From a virus: a DNA stretch of 38,075 nucleotides. The stretch lies in IMG/VR virus record IMGVR_UViG_3300043331_002192, positions 1-38,075 of that record; one strand, 5' to 3'. Numbering within the stretch: the first letter of the stretch is position 1; every line of letters starts with the position of its first letter. The notes beneath the pieces are model-generated. The model worked only from the letters and a program-made list of their open reading frames with translations, ran no database searches and was not told where the DNA came from. A program made the position numbers and the translations under genes. Shown here piece by piece: positions 22,120-28,304 of the stretch.

Positions 22120-22323
22120 CTACGCCGCCTGTGCGGCTTCCCACTGCTCGGCCAACTCGTCGGCGGCGTCTTCCTCGGCGACCTGGGCGTAGAACTCCTC
22201 GATGGCTTGCTTCAAGAGCCACTCACGCTCGATGCGTTGGATGTTGTCCTCCTCAATCGCCTTGTACCAGTCGGTCTGATCTTTCGCGCTGAACCTGCCC
22301 CCTTCGTTGCGTCTGCGTTCCAT
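22120..22323 (-). CDS. Small acidic helical protein, first gene of the second leftward unit
   Basis: This encodes 67 residues starting at 22323. The protein is highly charged and helical (DNIQRIEREWLLKQAIEEFYAQVAEED). It faces the XRE gene at 22474 across about 150 bases that contain palindromic operators. It is probably repressed by that XRE protein. The family was not recognised. Confidence 0.6.
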   Translation of the reverse strand: MERRRNEGGRFSAKDQTDWYKAIEEDNIQRIEREWLLKQAIEEFYAQVAEEDAADELAEQWEAAQAA

Positions 22324-22368
22324 CTTCTGTCCTTTTGTTTGGGTTGTTGTGTGACTGTCAATACTTAT

Positions 22369-22406
22369 ATTTTACCCATGAGTAAAATATTACACAAGGG
22401 TAAAAT
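22369..22406. promoter_or_regulatory. Operator/promoter of the second regulatory region
   Basis: ATTTTAC-CCATGA-GTAAAAT (22369-22388) is a palindrome of 7-6-7. ATTTTACCC at 22369-22377 is also inverted as GGGTAAAAT at 22398-22406. On the minus strand TTGTGT (22397-22392) is 17 bases from TAAAAT (22374-22369), a plausible promoter for the 22323 gene. The sites do not resemble the other two switch regions. Confidence 0.65.
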
Positions 22407-22473
22407 GCACCTGTGGACTATTTTTTTTACATGTGGCATACTTATGAGAGGCATGCACAGGGAGGATATGTCG

Positions 22474-22701
22474 ATGGACATTGTTGGCGAACGGATTATG
22501 CTCACACGGAAACGCCAGCGGATGGCACAGAAAGATCTCGCTGGCGCCATTGGGATGAGTCAAAAGCACTTGTCACAAATTGAAACGGGCATCAAGCATG
22601 GTCTGCATCTGCGCGCTGATGCGGTCATCCGGCTCGCAGACGCACTGCATGTCAGTACGGATTATCTGCTTGGTAGGTGTGAGGAGCCCGCCCATGCCTG
22701 A
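22474..22701 (+). CDS. XRE-family repressor of the second switch
   Basis: This encodes 75 residues. The ATG at 22474 is chosen because GGGAGG is eight bases upstream; the ATG at 22468 is too close to it. The HTH spans about residues 8-60 (MAQKDLAGAIGMSQKHLSQIETG, then RLADALHVSTDYLLG). Residues SADYLMG and EEPAHA at the end are closely matched by the XRE protein at 27527 (SADYLMGLTDEP). Both are followed by a small coiled-coil gene, so the two cassettes look paralogous. The last codons overlap the next start via ATGCCTGA. Confidence 0.75.
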   Translation: MDIVGERIMLTRKRQRMAQKDLAGAIGMSQKHLSQIETGIKHGLHLRADAVIRLADALHVSTDYLLGRCEEPAHA

Positions 22702-22870
22702 GCCCGACTTCAACGCCCAACTGGCCAGCCACGACGACATCTTGCGCCACCTGGTCGCGCTGGTCGTCAAGATGGACCAGGTGATTGACGAACTCAAAGC
22801 CGGGCAGGGGCTCATCATCGAACTCTTGCAACGCCGCGAGGGTGGCACCGCAACCAATGGTAGCCACTAG
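22694..22870 (+). CDS. Small coiled-coil protein linked to the XRE repressor
   Basis: This encodes 58 residues starting with the ATGCCTGA overlap. It is one amphipathic helix (HDDILRHLVALVVKMDQVIDELKAGQGLIIELLQ). Its pattern of ILR-LV-M-D-VI-D corresponds to the coiled-coil protein at 27789. It may be a dimerisation partner, antirepressor or oligomerisation module for the small repressor. The stop overlaps that of the convergent integrase. Confidence 0.6.
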   Translation: MPEPDFNAQLASHDDILRHLVALVVKMDQVIDELKAGQGLIIELLQRREGGTATNGSH

Positions 22871-24033
22871 GCGCCCCCCAGTGCCGCCTTGACCGCCTCC
22901 CCCACTTGCTCTGCTGCAGCCTGCACGGGATGGCCCACCAGATGCGCGTAGCGCTGCGTCGTTTGCGGCTCCACGTGTCCGAGCAGTGCCCCGATCATGG
23001 GCAGTGACAACCCCCCACGCGCGGCCACGGCGGCATAGGTGTGCCGCAGATCGTGCAGGCGCACATCCTCTAGCCCGGCCGCACCGCGCAGGCGCTTCCA
23101 GGGTTTCTGCGGGTTGGCGAGTGGACGACCGTGCACCCGTCCTGGCACACACCACGGGTTGCCCTCCACCCTGGGGAGCTGCGCGAGCACGGCCCTGGCG
23201 GCGTCCGAGAGATAGAGCGTCTTTGGTCCGGTTTTCGAATCGGCCAGCCGCACGCGCCCGGCCTGCCAGTCAATCCGTGCCCACTGGAGGCCCAGGACCT
23301 CCCCTCGTCTCGCGCCGGTGAGTAAGAGCAGGCGTACCATGGCGATGACCGACGGGCTTTCGGTGCGCTCGATCTCCGCCCGCGTGAGCACCTCCCCAAG
23401 TCGTGCCAGCTCCTGCGCCGTGAGATGCCGCTCCCTGGCCTGTTCCCGGTAGCGCTCGATACCTTTCACGGGATTCGTCCCCGACTCCCGCAGTCCCCAC
23501 TGCTCGGCCAGGTTGCACATCTTCGAGAGCAGGGCCAGCACCCGGTTGGCGGCGCCTGGGGTGGCGCGCATGCCGTGATGGAGCCGGGCCATGTCGGCCC
23601 GCGTCAAGGTCTCCACCCGCGCTGTCCCCAGCACCGGCAGCACGTGCAGGCGCATATTAACGTGATCCATCTTGGCGCTCCGGGGTTTTTTCTTCGCGTC
23701 GGCATGCTCCAGCAAATAGCGCTCGGCCAGGTCGGCCACCGTAGGCGCCTGCCGCATGGCCTGCCGTGCGCCAGCGGGATCCTGGCCGTAGCGCACCCCC
23801 CGCAGGTATTCCTGCGCCAACACGCGCGCATCATCAAGGGCGAGCGCCCCCACCTTGCCCAGCGTGACCCGCCGCTGGCGCGCACCCCTTCCCCCCAGCA
23901 CGCGGTACTGCACGATATACGATTTCTGCCCTGAGCGGCCGCGCACCCCGAAGCCCGGGATCTGGTCATCCCAGACAAAGTGATCGCCCTCGGCACTGAG
24001 CTGTGCGAGCAGACGTGATGTCAGCCGTGGCAT
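22867..24033 (-). CDS. int: Tyrosine-family integrase
   Basis: This encodes 388 residues from the ATG at 24033, with GGGAGG upstream (a longer frame to 24099 is unlikely). The N-terminal DUF4102-like arm-binding domain (residues 1-95) and the SAM-like core-binding domain (about 98-190) precede the catalytic domain. The catalytic residues are visible: R242 (TGARRGEVL), K267 (SKTGP), H327 and R330 (HDLRH), H353 (GHVEP) and Y362. It catalyses integration and excision between attP and a tRNA-Arg gene. The gene is transcribed away from attP, which lies about 200 bases upstream of its start. Confidence 0.95.
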   Translation of the reverse strand: MPRLTSRLLAQLSAEGDHFVWDDQIPGFGVRGRSGQKSYIVQYRVLGGRGARQRRVTLGKVGALALDDARVLAQEYLRGVRYGQDPAGARQAMRQAPTVADLAERYLLEHADAKKKPRSAKMDHVNMRLHVLPVLGTARVETLTRADMARLHHGMRATPGAANRVLALLSKMCNLAEQWGLRESGTNPVKGIERYREQARERHLTAQELARLGEVLTRAEIERTESPSVIAMVRLLLLTGARRGEVLGLQWARIDWQAGRVRLADSKTGPKTLYLSDAARAVLAQLPRVEGNPWCVPGRVHGRPLANPQKPWKRLRGAAGLEDVRLHDLRHTYAAVAARGGLSLPMIGALLGHVEPQTTQRYAHLVGHPVQAAAEQVGEAVKAALGGA

Positions 24034-24087
24034 AGGCACCTCCCTGTGGTGTGAGTGTGTCGGCGTTCCCACCACGCAGCCTACCAT

Positions 24088-24352
24088 AGTGGGAAGCACC
24101 GGGGAAGCACCATGTAGAGATTTGTAGAGATTTTAGGAGATATAGAGAGATATAAGGAGAGCACCAGAGCATGTAATGAGTGATAATTAGCGATAGATAG
24201 AGTTCTCTGGAGACTAGGAGAGATATGGTGTGCGTCTGACTTCTAATCCGAGGGTCGGGTGTTCGAATCACCCAGGGGGTACTCATGAAATCAATAGATT
24301 ATAGGAAGTGGTGTGGTGCTTCCATCGCCAGTGGGAAGCACCGGGGAAGCAC
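24088..24352. other. attP region with integrase arm-type sites
   Basis: The tRNA 3' segment (core) lies at about 24236-24281. It is flanked by two identical 23-bp direct repeats at 24088-24110 and 24330-24352. GGAAGCAC occurs at 24092, 24103, 24334 and 24345 and inverted at 24316; these are probably arm-type integrase sites. Tandem GAGATAT-like repeats at 24115-24165 may bind integrase or host bending proteins. The 405-base gap between the genes at 24033 and 24439 contains nothing else recognisable. Confidence 0.8.
24236..24281 (+). other. tRNA-Arg(UCU) 3' fragment, attP core
   Basis: The anticodon loop CTTCTAA is at 24240-24246 with anticodon TCT at 24242-24244. The T arm GGGTG-TTCGAAT-CACCC is at 24257-24273. 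The acceptor 3' strand AGGGGGT is at 24274-24280 and the discriminator A at 24281. The 5' half of a tRNA is absent, so this is a partial gene that restores the host tRNA after integration. Confidence 0.9.
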
Positions 24353-24438
24353 GAGACGGCAGCTTCCACCGCCAGGCTGCAGCAGGGATAGTACTGCTGC
24401 AGCGGTATCATGGGTATCGGCGTGTCTCTGCATTGGTT

Positions 24439-25023
24439 CTACAAGTGGCACGCCTCGACTAAGACTTTCTCGATGGCCTCATCCAGGCTGCCTGACACCG
24501 TGAGCTTTGCCCGTTGTATCTCTTTATCCGTATACACTTTGAAATGGCCGATGCGTTGTTGCTCCGTAAAGTAGATGACAAAAGGTTGTGCTCCCGTAAA
24601 CCCTCCAAACGAATTTTTGGCATTGACTGTTCCGCAGACGAGGGAGCCCCAGGGAAGGGCGGTATACCGGATCTGCCGGGAAGCGGGATCTTTGAGCAGG
24701 AGTGAGAACGCGACATCAATGCGTGATTGATAATCAGCCGGGCGTGGAATCTTCTGGAGCCCGGCAAGCATCCCTGCGACCCTCTCCTGATGTTCCCGTT
24801 CTGCCTCTTGGCGTCTGGCAATGGCTTGTGCCTCTTCTGCGGCCTGGTGTTCTTTGGCTTCAGTGTGTGCATTGCGCAATATTGGTCTGGTATCTCTCTG
24901 ACAGGGACGATCTTGGTAGATCGTCTTACCATCAGGTGCAGGGCATTTGTATACATCCGCACTGGCCAGCCCTGGCAGGCTCAGGGCCAGCGTCAACGTC
25001 AGGGTCAGTAGGGAGGTACGCAT
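24439..25023 (-). CDS. Secreted DUF4124-type protein
   Basis: This encodes 194 residues starting at 25023. A signal peptide ends near ASA|DV at residue 23. DVYKCPAPDGKTIYQDRPC immediately follows, the usual start of DUF4124 proteins of Gram-negative bacteria. A charged helix spans residues about 55-95 (EAKEHQAAEEAQAIARRQEAE). A C-terminal strand-rich domain of about 90 residues follows with one Cys (SLVCGT). It lies next to attP, a position where lysogenic conversion genes are common, and is the last gene of the leftward operon. Its effect on the host is unknown. Confidence 0.8.
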   Translation of the reverse strand: MRTSLLTLTLTLALSLPGLASADVYKCPAPDGKTIYQDRPCQRDTRPILRNAHTEAKEHQAAEEAQAIARRQEAEREHQERVAGMLAGLQKIPRPADYQSRIDVAFSLLLKDPASRQIRYTALPWGSLVCGTVNAKNSFGGFTGAQPFVIYFTEQQRIGHFKVYTDKEIQRAKLTVSGSLDEAIEKVLVEACHL

Positions 25024-25073
25024 ACGTCTCTCTTTCGTGTATCTGGGGTGTTGTGTGGTCTCTCTGGTTGAGG

Positions 25074-25170
25074 AACAGGGAGCAGGGAGTAAGGGAGTGA
25101 GGCACCAGGGTGGGAAGGGGGAGTCCCCTCCGAACCCTCGTTCCTGACTCCCTCGCCCCTTCCTCCCTGT
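25074..25170. repeat. Hairpin repeat, GGGAG family, copy 4
   Basis: GGGAGCA/GGGAGTA units pair with TCCTGACTCCCTCG and related right-arm units. This copy is intergenic, between the stop at 25292 and the start of the DUF4124-type gene at 25023. Its centre (AGTCCCCTCCGAACCC) is the most diverged of the four. Confidence 0.75.
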
Positions 25171-25291
25171 CCTCGCCTATCGGCATCTCCCCGCCGGCGC
25201 TCCATCAGGCACACCCTGATTCGCGTGTCGGTGTTTCCTTGACACGCGCCGGCGGGGTGGGGCGCCGCCGCGGGCGCCCGGGGCGTGGGGC

Positions 25292-25561
25292 TTACGCGGC
25301 GTGGGAACCCCACCGCACGGCGGCCCTGGCGCGGGCGGCCTCCGCCACCGTGGTCAGGCAGTCGCAGCGGGGACAGAGCGCGTTGCCATGCGGCGCGTCC
25401 AGGCAGGGGCAGGCGGCCATCTCCAGGGCCAGGGCCTCCCAGACCGCGTGCAGGGTGAGTAGCGCGAACAGATCGGCGACCGTGGGCAACGTCGGCTCCT
25501 CGCGCAGGGACCGGCGACAGTCCCAGCAGCCGGGGTCGCCGCACATGCAGGGTGCCTGCAT
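25292..25561 (-). CDS. Small Cys-rich protein
   Basis: This encodes 89 residues starting at 25561, where the previous stop overlaps (TGATG). It has CMCGDPGCWDC near the start and CPC and CPRCDC in the second half, giving at least eight Cys residues and perhaps two zinc sites. A hydrophobic helix (ADLFALLTLHAVWEALALEMA) joins them. The gene follows a Cys-rich neighbour and shares its transcript. The family was not recognised. Confidence 0.6.
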   Translation of the reverse strand: MQAPCMCGDPGCWDCRRSLREEPTLPTVADLFALLTLHAVWEALALEMAACPCLDAPHGNALCPRCDCLTTVAEAARARAAVRWGSHAA

Positions 25562-25950
25562 CACCGCACCGCCTGCGCCAGCCGCGCCTCGAGGTCCTGC
25601 GGGTCGATATCGCGCCAGCGCGCATCCTCCTTGCGTCCGTCGCCCAGGAGCGTTGGCGCATACCCGATCGCATAGGTCGTGCCATCGGTGAGAATCCACT
25701 GGTGCTCGTCCGCTTCCCACGCGGCAAGCGCCTGCTGTGGATCGTCGGTGAGGCACACGGGGCCGATGGGATTGCCGTAGCGCTCGAACTCGATGTCGAC
25801 ACACTTATACACCACGGTGCAGGTCGCATCGCACGCGAGGCATGAACATGCGAGGTTGGCGTAGACGTTGGTCTCATCCGGCTTGTCGTCCATATGGAGG
25901 CGTGTCGAACCACAGACGGGACAGTGGACACGCCAGTCAGTGAACTGCAT
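25561..25950 (-). CDS. Zinc-ribbon protein of unknown function
   Basis: This encodes 129 residues starting at 25950. It begins with WRVHCPVCGSTRL, followed by ACSCLACDA around residue 35-43, so CPVC and CLAC form a four-Cys ribbon. The rest is strand-rich, with YGNPIGPVCLTDDPQQALAAW. It may bind nucleic acid. It is coupled to the next gene by TGATG. Confidence 0.6.
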   Translation of the reverse strand: MQFTDWRVHCPVCGSTRLHMDDKPDETNVYANLACSCLACDATCTVVYKCVDIEFERYGNPIGPVCLTDDPQQALAAWEADEHQWILTDGTTYAIGYAPTLLGDGRKEDARWRDIDPQDLEARLAQAVR

Positions 25951-26028
25951 GATACCTACTCCTTCATGTATGGGAAGAGGGAGCCCATGCTCCCCAGGGT
26001 ATGTTCATTTTTGTTTCCGACCTGCAGG

Positions 26029-26742
26029 CTAGTTCTTTGGGAACCGCTCTTTACAATAGCTCCCATCAAAGAGCTTCTTGCTGCAGAAAAACGTCCCCGG
26101 CGCCTTGCTCGACTGCTTCATCGGTCCGTGCACCGGGCACGTCGGCGTGGCCGGTGCCGCGTCGCCGTTCGGCGACACGATGGCCGGCGCGGGGGTCGCC
26201 TCCGGGAATCGCGCCAGCACCGCCTGCACACGGGTGAACAGCCGCTCCTCGTCGAGGTCGCGCAAGGTCACCTGGCATTCCCGCCCGTCGATCAGGACGC
26301 GCACGTTCACGGACGCCGGGGCCTCGGGGAGGGGGGCAGACGCGGCGAAGGGGTGACGCGGCGACGCGGGGAAGAGCGCTCCCGTCCCCGTGTCCCCGTG
26401 TCTCCGTGTCCCCGCGTCGCCCTGCTGGGCGTGCAGCAGCTCGCTGGCGCGGCGGTAGAGCTGCACCGCCAGCTTGTGCTTGCACAACCCCTGGGGCGCT
26501 TTCGGCGCATCCATGCACGTACAATTGCCATTGACCCGGTACCAGGTCTGGCCGTCGCTGGAGCGCACCTGCGCGTGGCGGCCGTCCTCGCCCAGCCATA
26601 CATGCCCGCCCAGCACGAGCGCCGTGGCACGCTCCAGGTGGCCGTGGACGCTCTTGTCCAGCCGCGCGTGCGCCAGCTCACTCACGTGCAGCACCGCGTC
26701 ACGAAAAGTGGTGAGCCGCGCTGACGCGGCGGAGAGGTCCAT
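26029..26742 (-). CDS. SWIM zinc-finger protein with a second C-terminal finger
   Basis: This encodes 237 residues starting at 26742. Residues 74-89 have the SWIM pattern CxC...CxH (C74, C76, C87, H89) after a strand-rich start (ALVLGGHVWLGEDG). The middle (about 108-132) is encoded by a GACGCG-family hairpin repeat. A short strand-rich domain (about 143-180) follows, and C202, H205, C220 and C230 form a further finger like the one at 22040-21267. SWIM domains bind DNA or proteins, often in recombination and transposition-linked factors. The starting gene 26743-26970 ends directly before it. Confidence 0.75.
   Translation of the reverse strand: MDLSAASARLTTFRDAVLHVSELAHARLDKSVHGHLERATALVLGGHVWLGEDGRHAQVRSSDGQTWYRVNGNCTCMDAPKAPQGLCKHKLAVQLYRRASELLHAQQGDAGTRRHGDTGTGALFPASPRHPFAASAPLPEAPASVNVRVLIDGRECQVTLRDLDEERLFTRVQAVLARFPEATPAPAIVSPNGDAAPATPTCPVHGPMKQSSKAPGTFFCSKKLFDGSYCKERFPKN
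26339..26421. repeat. Hairpin repeat, GACGCG family, copy 2
   Basis: GCGGCGA and GACGCGGCGACGCGG on the left pair with CCCCGTGTCCCCGTGTCTCCGTGTCCCCGCGTC-type units on the right. It is read in frame in the 26029-26742 gene. Confidence 0.7.
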
Positions 26743-26970
26743 CTACAGCTCCTTCAGCGCGGCGAGCACCAGCGCTTGCATCTCTGGTTGGTCTGCCAGG
26801 CCATAGTCACTCCACGACCAGGCCCGGCCTTCGTCGAGCTTGAGTGTAATGCTTTCGGCCACAAACCGCGCTTTGCGCTCGGGGGTGAGCGTCGTCGAGC
26901 GGTGGTACGCGGCGCGGTGCAGGCGTTTGGCGCGCTTGTAATAATTGGGGGCATGGCCGATACTTTGCAT
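26743..26970 (-). CDS. Small basic helical protein
   Basis: This encodes 75 residues starting at 26970 with AAGGAAGAG upstream. The first half is basic (KRAKRLHRAAYHRSTTLTPERKAR) and the second half acidic with Trp residues (WSWSDYGLADQPEMQALVLAAL). Its stop abuts the start of the SWIM gene with no gap, so the two are cotranscribed. The family was not recognised. Confidence 0.6.
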   Translation of the reverse strand: MQSIGHAPNYYKRAKRLHRAAYHRSTTLTPERKARFVAESITLKLDEGRAWSWSDYGLADQPEMQALVLAALKEL

Positions 26971-27003
26971 CGTCTCTTCCTTTCGTACGGGGTAAGGGGC
27001 CTG

Positions 27004-27043
27004 AGGCGCGGTGTTCGCTTCCGAGGGCTGGGCACCGCGCCTT
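27004..27043. other. Hairpin between 27099 and 26970 genes
   Basis: AGGCGCGGTG (27004-27013) pairs perfectly with CACCGCGCCT (27033-27042). There is no U-tract on either strand. Its role is unknown; partial termination within the minus operon is possible. Confidence 0.4.
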
Positions 27044-27098
27044 TGTACGTCTAAGTATCTTATCGGTCTATTTCACAAAAACTTGAGTCTTTTTATTC

Positions 27099-27344
27099 TC
27101 AAATGGTCATTCTCCCCATCGCCAGCGCCTTGGCGATGCTCCAGACCTGCTCCCCATCCGGCGTGCACAGGATCAGCCCCCCGTGCTCGGGGTCGTCCAC
27201 CAGTGCCAGGCCGTGCAGGGTGGCCTGGAGCACCGTCACCGGGCGGTCGTCCTGGGCGGGATGCGGGCGGAACAGCCGGGAGGTCGGCTCCTGCCAGTCC
27301 GTCTCGTCACTGCGGGAGATCGTGATCGTCTGCTCGCTCGCCAT
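27099..27344 (-). CDS. Small protein, first gene of the third leftward unit
   Basis: This encodes 81 residues starting at 27344, with GAGGAGA eight bases upstream. It is acidic and strand-rich (TITISRSDETDW, ATLHGLALVDDPEHGG, GEQVWSIAKALAMG). It faces the XRE repressor at 27527 across a 180-base control region and is probably repressed by it. It may be an antirepressor or the first effector of the unit. The family was not recognised. Confidence 0.6.
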   Translation of the reverse strand: MASEQTITISRSDETDWQEPTSRLFRPHPAQDDRPVTVLQATLHGLALVDDPEHGGLILCTPDGEQVWSIAKALAMGRMTI

Positions 27345-27419
27345 CGTCTCTCTCCTCGTGCGTGGCGCCGTAGCGCCGGTGGTGTCGTGCTGCGTGCGTC
27401 GCAGCGTCGTGATACTCTA

Positions 27420-27449
27420 ATTATAAACCAGCGTAGATAAGTACGGCAA
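27420..27449 (-). promoter_or_regulatory. Leftward promoter of the third switch
   Basis: On the minus strand TTGCCG (27449-27444) is 18 bases from TATAAT (27425-27420). It points at the 27344 gene. An operator arm (27427-27439) fills the spacer. Confidence 0.6.
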
Positions 27450-27480
27450 GCGATTCTGGACAGAAAATATCTACGCTGGT
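27427..27480. promoter_or_regulatory. Inverted-repeat operator of the third switch
   Basis: ACCAGCGTAGATA at 27427-27439 is exactly inverted as TATCTACGCTGGT at 27468-27480. One arm lies in the leftward promoter spacer, the other directly before and touching the -10 of the rightward promoter, so one repressor could shut off both directions. Confidence 0.8.
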
Positions 27481-27485
27481 ATAAT
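27457..27485 (+). promoter_or_regulatory. Rightward promoter of the third XRE gene
   Basis: TGGACA (27457-27462) is 17 bases from TATAAT (27480-27485), a near-consensus sigma-70 promoter. It should direct transcription of the XRE gene at 27527 and possibly read through into the terminase genes. Confidence 0.8.
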
Positions 27486-27526
27486 ATTTTGACGCGGTGT
27501 AGGGAGGCACAGAGGGAAGGGCTTGC

Positions 27527-27862
27527 ATGGAGACATTTGAGCTACGGGTGTTTGGGCAGCGCTTGCGCGCATGCCGACATGCGGCTGCGCTGAGCCAGCA
27601 GGCCCTTGCTGATCTCATGGCTGCGCCCCAGGGATGGCTGTCCGAGTTGGAGAATGCCAGGCAGACACATGTCCAGGCTGACACCATCTTTCGCCTCTGC
27701 CGTGCGCTCCAGGTCTCTGCCGATTATCTTATGGGCCTCACCGACGAGCCCATGCCCGCCCGCCGCGGCCGCCCACGAAAGGATCGCGATGGACAGCCCT
27801 GCATACGACGCCATCCTGCGCAGCCTGGTGCAGATGATGGCGAAACAAGACGTGATCAATGA
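27527..27862 (+). CDS. XRE-family repressor with an AT-hook-like tail
   Basis: This encodes 111 residues starting at 27527 with GGAAGG upstream. The HTH spans about residues 15-65 (LRACRHAAALSQQALADLMAAPQGWLSELENA, then LCRALQVSADYLMG). The C-terminus starts with RRGRPRKDR, an AT-hook-like core (RGRP) that could add minor-groove contacts. The last ~25 codons overlap the following coiled-coil gene in another frame, so the very end may be incidental. It resembles the shorter XRE protein at 22474 in the helix-turn-helix and in its genetic linkage to a coiled-coil gene. Confidence 0.75.
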   Translation: METFELRVFGQRLRACRHAAALSQQALADLMAAPQGWLSELENARQTHVQADTIFRLCRALQVSADYLMGLTDEPMPARRGRPRKDRDGQPCIRRHPAQPGADDGETRRDQ

Positions 27863-28052
27863 CGATATGCGCGCCTGCATGGCGCAGCAGACGGTGAGGC
27901 ACGCGACCATGCAGGCGTGCATGCTGCGCGTGGAGACGACGCTCGGACGGGTCGAGACCACCCTGGCCAGCGTGGACACGACCCTCCAGGCCGCCACGCG
28001 CGCGCTGGAACGCCGCCTGCCGCGCCAGACCAACGGGCACACGACACTGTAG
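27789..28052 (+). CDS. Small coiled-coil protein linked to the third XRE repressor
   Basis: This encodes 87 residues starting at 27789 with AAAGG six bases upstream. It begins YDAILRSLVQMMAKQDVINDD, equivalent to the 22694 product. A heptad-like section with repeated VETTL units follows (VETTLGRVETTLASVDTTLQAA). It overlaps the repressor by 74 bases, so the two are closely coupled. It may form a homo-oligomer or regulate the repressor. Confidence 0.65.
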   Translation: MDSPAYDAILRSLVQMMAKQDVINDDMRACMAQQTVRHATMQACMLRVETTLGRVETTLASVDTTLQAATRALERRLPRQTNGHTTL

Positions 28053-28063
28053 GAGGCCGCCGC

Positions 28064-28258
28064 ATGGATCCCGAACCCCCCGGCACCCCCTGCGACCTGT
28101 GCGGCGACGTGACGCCGGGCGCGGCGCGCTACGACGACGCTGACCGCGGCTGGGACGCCTTGTGCCTGGCGTGCTGGCAGCTGCAACAGCCGCCGGAGCA
28201 GGCGCCGGAGCGTGCGCGTCGGCCGTGGCTGACGGGGCTCGGGCACGCGCGGCCTTGA
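28064..28258 (+). CDS. Small zinc-ribbon protein
   Basis: This encodes 64 residues with AGGAGG directly upstream. CDLC and CLAC (about residues 10-13 and 34-37) form a four-Cys zinc ribbon. An Arg/Pro-rich tail follows. It lies between the coiled-coil gene and the terminase genes and may be read from the same promoter. The role is unknown. Confidence 0.6.
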   Translation: MDPEPPGTPCDLCGDVTPGAARYDDADRGWDALCLACWQLQQPPEQAPERARRPWLTGLGHARP

Positions 28259-28304
28259 CCCTCCGCGCCGCGCGTGGCATGCTCTCCCCTGTCGCATGCG
28301 GGGT

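Noticed and set aside
24236-24281. A complete tRNA gene
   Set aside because: Only the anticodon loop, T arm and 3' acceptor strand are present; there is no D arm or 5' acceptor strand, so it is an attP fragment.
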